Shown here one piece after another: positions 58,892-64,000 of a stretch of 64,000 nt of DNA. The stretch comes from Paraburkholderia unamae. GTDB lineage: Bacteria; Pseudomonadota; Gammaproteobacteria; Burkholderiales; Burkholderiaceae. Positions within the stretch are counted from its first letter, which is position 1; every line of letters starts with the position of its first letter. The notes below the pieces were generated by a model. That model worked only from the letters and a program-made list of their open reading frames with translations. It did no database searches and was not told the DNA's origin. A program made the position numbers and the translations under genes. The DNA lies in NCBI RefSeq assembly GCF_003268775.1, contig NZ_QLSU01000043.1:1-64000 (forward strand). The letters are read 5' to 3'.

Positions 58892-61630
58892 TCAGTCGGT
58901 AATTTCGGCGGTTACGCCGGCCGTTGCCGCCGCGCCGTGATTGAGGAAATCGACCGTGAGGTTTCCATCGACCGAACTCGACAACAGGATCTGGTCAGGC
59001 GTGGTACCGCTCGCCATACGCGCGAGCAGTTCACGGGAGACAGATGGCAGGATCCGCTGGTTCAGGAACGCGTCGACGTTGCGCGCACCTGACTCGCGCG
59101 CCAGGCACAGCGCAGCCATCGCGTCAATCAGTGAGCTGTCGCAAACCAGCTCGACATGGTGCTGGCGTTTCAAGCGCTCGGCGACCTTGTCGAGCTTCAG
59201 GCGCACAATCGCCGCGAGGGCCGTTACGTTGAGCGGCCGGTATGCCAGCGTCTGGAAGCGTGCGAGCAGAGCTGGCTGGAAGTGCGCAACAAGCTGCGGA
59301 TGAATGGCCTCCAGGAGCGCTGCCTGCGCGATATCCGGCATATCGGCGGTGGCCTCGTCAATCTGGGCGCTCCCGAGATTGGACGTCATCAGGATCACGC
59401 AGTTGCGGAAATCGATCTCGCGCCCTTCGCCGTCGCGCATCGAGCCTCGGTCGAAGACCTGGTAGAAGATGTCCAGCACATCGCGGTGCGCCTTTTCGAC
59501 CTCGTCGAGCAGCACCACACTGTACGGGCGCTGGCGAACCGCTTCGGTCAGCACGCCGCCGCGGCCGTAACCGACATAGCCCGGGGGGGAACCCTTGAGT
59601 TGCGATACCGTGTGCGACTCCTGGTACTCCGACATGTTGATCGTGGTAAGCGCTGCCTCACCGCCGAAGAGCAGGTCCGCAAGGGCGAGCGCCGTCTCGG
59701 TCTTGCCAACACCTGAAGGGCCCGCTAACAGAAATACGCCAAGTGGCGCATGCTCGTTCTTCAGCCCCACCTTGGCCGTGCGCAAACTTTCAGCAAGCGC
59801 GGCAAGGGCTTCGTCCTGTGCGACCACACGCTTCGCAAGGCTCATCTCCAAGGTGAGAAGACCCTGCAACTCGTCCTCGACGAGATTGCCGACGGGCACA
59901 CCGGTCCATTCGGCGACCACGCGAGCGATTGCCTGCGCGTCGACGTCCGCAAAAATCAGTGGGTTTTTGCCCTGCACGCGCACTAGCGCTTCCTGCGCCT
60001 GTGCGAGCGAACTGGTCTGGCCGCCAGACTCGCCACTGCGCTGATCATGCAGTGCGCGCACGTAACCAAGTTCCTGGTCATAGCGCTGCTGCAACTGCTC
60101 AAGCGCAGCCTGTGCCTCGATGCGGGCTGTGTGAAGTTCAGCACGACGCGTCTCCATCTCTCCGATTCCCGCCCGGGCGTCGTCTTCCACGGTTGTGAGT
60201 TCAAGTTCCAGTGCTGCGACGGCACCGCGGGCACGTTGCAGTTCGGCCGGCGGCGATTCCAGGCCCATGCGCACGCGCGCGGCTGCCGTATCAATCAGGT
60301 CGACGGCCTTGTCCGGCAGCTGGCGAGCCGGGATGTAGCGGCGCGAGAGCTTGACGGCAGCCACCAACGCCTCGTCGCGAATGTGGACACCGTGGTATTT
60401 CGCGTAGCGCTCCTTGAGGCCGCGCAGCATCAGGCAGGCTGCCTCATCATCGGGCTCCTCCACCTTGATCATCTGGAAACGGCGCTCGAGCGCCGCGTCG
60501 CGCTCGAAATACTCCTTGTATTCCGACCACGTGGTGGCCGCGATCGTGCGCAGTTCGCCTCGCGCAAGCGCAGGCTTGAGCAGGTTGGCCGCGTCCGCGC
60601 CGCCGGCAGTGTTGCCCGCGCCGATCAGGGTGTGGGCTTCGTCAATGAAAAGCAGAATGGGTACGTCTGATGCCTGCACCTCGTCGATCACATTCTTCAA
60701 CCGTTGCTCAAACTCGCCCTTGACGCCGGCGCCGGCTTGGAGCAGGCCCAGGTCGAGCGTCAGGATACGCACATCGCGGATCACGTTGGGAACCGTGCCT
60801 TCGGCGACGCGAAGCGCGAGGCCTTCGACGAGCGCTGTCTTTCCGACGCCAGGCTCGCCCACAAGAATCGGATTGTTCTTGCGGCGGCGCGCGAGTACGT
60901 CAACCATCTGCTGGATCTCGCGGTCGCGGCCGAACACCGGGTCAATCTTGCCTTCACGCGCCTTGGCCGTGATGTCGATCGCGAAGCGCGCGAGTGCATC
61001 GCCTTCGACACTCCGTCTGGCTGCCTGTGCGGTCGCTGTAGCTTGATCTTCAGGCGAGCTGTCAACTGCGGTGGTTGCGGCACCGGTATCGTTCCGGTCA
61101 ACGGGAGCGGCCGGCTCTTCCGGCTGGTTTTCGCAGGTCCGCGACCCAAGGCGAGGCAGCAGGCGCTGGATCTGCGCGCTGCTCACGGACAGTAACTGCC
61201 AGGCATTGTTCGCGCGAAGGACGTGCGGCGCTTCGACGATCGCCTGGAGCACGTTGCCAGACCGGATGGTCGTCGCGCCGGGTTCATTAAGCGTCACTGC
61301 ATGAGCCCACGCATCCTGGAGAACCGCAGCCAGTTGCGGCGAAAGGCTGGGTCGCCCGCGCAGGTTACGTGGCGCGTGCTCGATGGCCCTGAGCAGCGCA
61401 TCCCATACGGCATCAATGTTGAGTTCGTAGTGCCGGATGATGGCTGGGATATCGCCGTCTCCCGCCTCTATGAGCTTGAGCAGCCAGTGCTCGACCGTAA
61501 TTTCGTCCGAGAGTCGTCCCTGACACAGACTGGCCGCGGCTTCGAGTGCATTCGCACAATGGGGGTTGAGCCGTTGCAGAAGCTGGCTCGCGTCACGGGA
61601 GAGAGGATTTCGGTCGAGGGTCACGGTCAT
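58892..61630 (-). CDS. clpV: T6SS ATPase ClpV (TssH)
   Basis: A 912-aa AAA+ protein of the ClpB/ClpV type. The N-terminal repeats (LLQRLNPHCANALEAAASLC) bind contracted sheath. The first ATPase has LVGEPGVGKTALVEGLALRV and the second LLAGPSGVGKTETALALADL, with DEVEKAHRDV and the SPPGYVGYGRGG loop. The charged linker after the N domain (about 190-240) is Ala/Thr-rich. I start at the ATG at 61630; an in-frame ATG at 61684 would add a Cys-rich leader. ClpV recycles the TssB/TssC sheath after firing. It follows hcp across two hairpins. Confidence 0.94.
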   Translation of the reverse strand: MTVTLDRNPLSRDASQLLQRLNPHCANALEAAASLCQGRLSDEITVEHWLLKLIEAGDGDIPAIIRHYELNIDAVWDALLRAIEHAPRNLRGRPSLSPQLAAVLQDAWAHAVTLNEPGATTIRSGNVLQAIVEAPHVLRANNAWQLLSVSSAQIQRLLPRLGSRTCENQPEEPAAPVDRNDTGAATTAVDSSPEDQATATAQAARRSVEGDALARFAIDITAKAREGKIDPVFGRDREIQQMVDVLARRRKNNPILVGEPGVGKTALVEGLALRVAEGTVPNVIRDVRILTLDLGLLQAGAGVKGEFEQRLKNVIDEVQASDVPILLFIDEAHTLIGAGNTAGGADAANLLKPALARGELRTIAATTWSEYKEYFERDAALERRFQMIKVEEPDDEAACLMLRGLKERYAKYHGVHIRDEALVAAVKLSRRYIPARQLPDKAVDLIDTAAARVRMGLESPPAELQRARGAVAALELELTTVEDDARAGIGEMETRRAELHTARIEAQAALEQLQQRYDQELGYVRALHDQRSGESGGQTSSLAQAQEALVRVQGKNPLIFADVDAQAIARVVAEWTGVPVGNLVEDELQGLLTLEMSLAKRVVAQDEALAALAESLRTAKVGLKNEHAPLGVFLLAGPSGVGKTETALALADLLFGGEAALTTINMSEYQESHTVSQLKGSPPGYVGYGRGGVLTEAVRQRPYSVVLLDEVEKAHRDVLDIFYQVFDRGSMRDGEGREIDFRNCVILMTSNLGSAQIDEATADMPDIAQAALLEAIHPQLVAHFQPALLARFQTLAYRPLNVTALAAIVRLKLDKVAERLKRQHHVELVCDSSLIDAMAALCLARESGARNVDAFLNQRILPSVSRELLARMASGTTPDQILLSSSVDGNLTVDFLNHGAAATAGVTAEITD

Positions 61631-61689
61631 GTTCGGGTTGTTTGCGCAGTCGGGAGAGGAGCACCCGCAGCTGGCAGTGCCCATGTAGC

Positions 61690-61749
61690 AAAAAACCAGT
61701 CCGCTCACGCGGACTGGCGAAAGGGGGCCGCTATGCGCTATCGGCCCCC
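61690..61749 (-). terminator. Two tandem hairpins between hcp and clpV
   Basis: On the minus strand the first hairpin (arms 61742-61749 and 61723-61730) has an 8-bp GC stem without a T-run. The second (arms 61709-61717 and 61696-61704) has a 9-bp stem, a four-base loop and six T residues, so it is a good Rho-independent terminator. It would let hcp be expressed far above clpV. Confidence 0.75.
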
Positions 61750-61765
61750 AGACCACCGTGACGGA

Positions 61766-62251
61766 TCAGGAACGCTCGTTCCACGTGTCCGAGTGAATGA
61801 TGTTGCCGTCCTTGTACGACCACGTGATCTTCTCGTAGCGCAGTTCGATTTCTTCGAGGTGGTTGTGCTTCTCGAATTCGGGAACCTTGATGTCGAGCAT
61901 CTTCGGGCGGACCGCGACGACCTTGACGTTTTCGAGCTTCGTGTTGAAGTACTCTTTTTCCTTGCCGGCGTCGTCGATCTTGTACCACTTGATCTCGGCC
62001 GACTTCAGGGTCTGGCCGCTCGTCACCGCCTTGTAGAGATACGGCGTCGACGCATCGGTTTCCTTGATCAGCGTGATCGGTGCGTGCACACGTGTGCCCG
62101 TGAGCTTGCCCGTGTTGCCGTCGGTCGGGATATGCAGGCTGTGATCGAATTGCGTGACCTCGATGCTTCCCTCGCGGCCCTGAACGGTCACCGAACCCTT
62201 GATGTCCGCACCACCATCGTCCTTGAGCCACATATATGACGGAATTGCCAT
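61766..62251 (-). CDS. hcp: T6SS tube protein Hcp (TssD)
   Basis: A 161-aa Hcp starting MAIPSYMWLKDDGGADIKGS at 62251 with GGAG upstream. Typical Hcp1 text follows: EGSIEVTQFDHSLHIPTD, GTRVHAPITLIKETDASTPYL, ELRYEKITWSYKDGNIIHSD, ending NERS. Hexameric rings stack into the inner tube that is ejected with VgrG. It is followed by strong hairpins, as expected for a gene needing high expression. Confidence 0.96.
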   Translation of the reverse strand: MAIPSYMWLKDDGGADIKGSVTVQGREGSIEVTQFDHSLHIPTDGNTGKLTGTRVHAPITLIKETDASTPYLYKAVTSGQTLKSAEIKWYKIDDAGKEKEYFNTKLENVKVVAVRPKMLDIKVPEFEKHNHLEEIELRYEKITWSYKDGNIIHSDTWNERS

Positions 62252-62351
62252 GTTTTCACTCCATTGCATTGATTACCGCGACATTCGCCCGGCAACACTA
62301 CCCGGGCTATCCAATCCCGAAGCCTGGGCTCCGGGGACCTAAAATGTGTTA

Positions 62352-64000
62352 TCAGGGCAGGGCTCCCACCTTGGCAGTTGCCGTCGATGCATCGGGAACC
62401 AGAGTGATCTCGACGCGGCGATTTCTTGCGCGCCCGGCTTCTGTGTTGTTATCTGCGAGTGGCCGCGTGTCACCGTAGCCCTGAATCGCGAACTGTGTGG
62501 TTGGAATGCCGGACACCTCGACGAGCCAGTCGCGCACGGCTTCGGCACGCGCGGTTGAGAGCTTCAGGTTGCTGTCCGGGTCGCCCACGCTGTCGGTGTA
62601 GCCTGCGACGAGGATCCGCTTACCCGGGTGTGCCTTGATCATTTCGAGCGCGCCGACCATGACCCGTGTCGAGCCATCCTTGAGTTGCGCCCGGCCACTG
62701 TCAAAGAGCGACATGCTGTCGAGCGTCACGATCTGGGGCGGCGGAGGCGGCGGCTGATACGAGGCGATCGCGTCATTGAGCGGGGGAATCAGCCGGGCGC
62801 CGCGATACAGGCCAAACGAAAGGGGCAGTGGCGTGCCGATGCGGGCATATCGCTCAAGCTCGTCACGGTCGGACACGAGGGCCTGCAATGCATCACGTCT
62901 TGCGTCGTCGTGCTCGGGCGGAATCATCGAATAGCGGGCAAGGTCTCCGCCAATGCGCGTGAGCAGCGTCTGGTTGTGCCGGGTCGAGAAGAAGAACGCG
63001 ACGGCGGCCGCACAGGCGAGCAGCGCCAGCGCGTGGACGAGCGCGACAATACGCGGTGATATCCAGTGGCGCTGCGGCATGGCCCGGATCAACGGCTGGG
63101 GGAGCGGCCAGGGCATGGGCGAACCTGCACCGGGTGCACGGGCAACCTGGGTCTGTCTGTGCACATCGGTTTCCCACGGACGACCTGGCCCGCTTGCCGG
63201 CCCGCAATCAATCCAGCCGACGCCGTATAGTGCCCATGGTGTCGCCGGCTGTCGCTGGTCGGCGAGCGCGTGAATCACGACACGCTGTGTCCAGCCAATC
63301 ATCGAGGCAAGGGCCGCCGCGCGCGCGGCAGGAACACGGGTGTCAGCCGCAGACCGTGCCTCATTTTCGGCCGCCCGGATAACATCGCCGAAATGGCGCG
63401 CGTCGATCAGGCGCGAGGCCGACGAGACGCCATACCACTGCGGCGTGAGAAGGTCCGTGTGCGGTGTTGTGACCTGCGCCTGGACAAGCGCCTTGATCGA
63501 ACCAAAGACCCCTTCGGTCGTGAGGCGCTGATAGACCGCTACATAGCCCGGAAGGGCACGTGACCCAAGCATGCGCGCGGCGTCTGCCGTTGCCTGACGC
63601 ACCACACGCAATGCCTGGGTGAGAACATCCTCATCTGTATAGCGCGCGGGCGATACGCAGTGCACGACACCGTCCGGTGCGCGACCATCGCGCCACTGCC
63701 TGACGGCCATCGCCATGCGCGCAAGGTCCTGCGGGCGATCCACGCGCAGCCAGATGGCGCCATCACCGACGTGGACGAATCGCTGCCCGTCGTGCCGGTC
63801 GAAAAGCGCGGGCAGATCGTCGCCCGTGACCAGCACGAGCGGCATGCGTGTACGCAGCCTGAGCGGAATGTCGGCGGTTGCTGTCCCGAGCGCAGCAAGC
63901 ACATGGGCGCCGTTCGTGCGCGCACCGTCAATCAGCCGTGTACGCCAGAACGCGAGGAGTGCGCCGGCGAGCACAATGACAGCGGTCAGGATCCAGGCTG
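62352..64000 (-). CDS. T6SS-associated OmpA-family protein (partial)
   Basis: The reading frame is open to the right window edge, so the N terminus is missing. A membrane helix (AWILTAVIVLAGALLAFW) precedes a domain of about 250 residues that resembles the ImpL/TssM-linked kind (VLVTGDDLPALFDRHDGQRF). A second helix (IVALVHALALLACAAAVAFFF) follows, then a Pro-rich linker and the OmpA peptidoglycan-binding domain with GYTDSVGDPDSNLKLSTARA and GRARNRRVEITL. Such proteins anchor the T6SS membrane complex to the cell wall, similar to TagL. It is the most upstream T6SS gene in the window. Confidence 0.85.
   Translation of the reverse strand, partial: AWILTAVIVLAGALLAFWRTRLIDGARTNGAHVLAALGTATADIPLRLRTRMPLVLVTGDDLPALFDRHDGQRFVHVGDGAIWLRVDRPQDLARMAMAVRQWRDGRAPDGVVHCVSPARYTDEDVLTQALRVVRQATADAARMLGSRALPGYVAVYQRLTTEGVFGSIKALVQAQVTTPHTDLLTPQWYGVSSASRLIDARHFGDVIRAAENEARSAADTRVPAARAAALASMIGWTQRVVIHALADQRQPATPWALYGVGWIDCGPASGPGRPWETDVHRQTQVARAPGAGSPMPWPLPQPLIRAMPQRHWISPRIVALVHALALLACAAAVAFFFSTRHNQTLLTRIGGDLARYSMIPPEHDDARRDALQALVSDRDELERYARIGTPLPLSFGLYRGARLIPPLNDAIASYQPPPPPPQIVTLDSMSLFDSGRAQLKDGSTRVMVGALEMIKAHPGKRILVAGYTDSVGDPDSNLKLSTARAEAVRDWLVEVSGIPTTQFAIQGYGDTRPLADNNTEAGRARNRRVEITLVPDASTATAKVGALP

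Overview
The window looks like a chromosome or megaplasmid segment from a Burkholderiaceae bacterium, most likely Paraburkholderia, Caballeronia or Burkholderia. Support: very high GC with strong third-position GC, an OmpC-type porin, a DUF3331 protein, an AaeXAB-like efflux operon with its own outer membrane factor, a CIO-type cytochrome bd operon, many LysR regulators, and a type VI secretion (T6SS) operon. No tRNA, rRNA or CRISPR array was found by eye. All calls come from reading sequence and translations; no database search was run.

Layout. 1-6.6 kb: tail of an outer-membrane-like protein, a small hypothetical protein, and a minus-strand two-component pair (a 1721-aa kinase/ATPase/histidine-kinase hybrid and a FixJ-type regulator) with a decayed LuxR-type remnant at its 5' side. 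6.8-9.3 kb: winged-helix ATPase regulator and a LysR regulator. 9.4-29.1 kb: a long, mostly minus-strand catabolic block. It holds a porin, two VOC proteins, two MFS carriers, an ACMSD-type amidohydrolase, a DUF485/ActP-type symporter pair, a dihydroxypyridine-hydroxylase-like flavin monooxygenase, two old-yellow-enzyme reductases, XdhC, TetR and LysR regulators, and a three-part cytochrome c / 2Fe-2S / Mo-hydroxylase enzyme. This suggests import and ring hydroxylation or reduction of an aromatic or N-heteroaromatic compound; the substrate is inferred, not shown.

29.4-36.1 kb: FUSC/OMF/DUF1656/HlyD efflux operon, an H-NS-like protein and a LysR regulator. 36.3-39.5 kb: a receiver-only protein, a PAS histidine kinase and a FixJ-type regulator in one overlapping plus-strand operon. 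39.9-41.5 kb: AraC regulator, a small ORF and a DUF3331 protein. 41.7-46.4 kb: a YdeP-like molybdoenzyme with cydA and cydB.

48.06-56.37 kb is the most unusual part. The left end of an IS3-family (IS407-like) element lies at 48062 and the matching right part ends at 56369, in the same orientation. Between them sits about 7.5 kb of unrelated, partly AT-rich DNA: a 5'-truncated plus-strand gene, a decayed type VI immunity gene (DUF3396-like), several frameshifted small genes, a probable periplasmic immunity gene, a probable peptidoglycan-hydrolase effector, vgrG, and a 5'-truncated phage terminase fragment. To the right, 56.6-64 kb holds a T6SS operon read leftward: OmpA-like protein (cut by the window edge), hcp, clpV, a 542-aa unknown protein and a SET-domain protein. 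The vgrG cassette thus appears to be an effector/immunity module placed beside the structural T6SS genes through IS-associated rearrangement.
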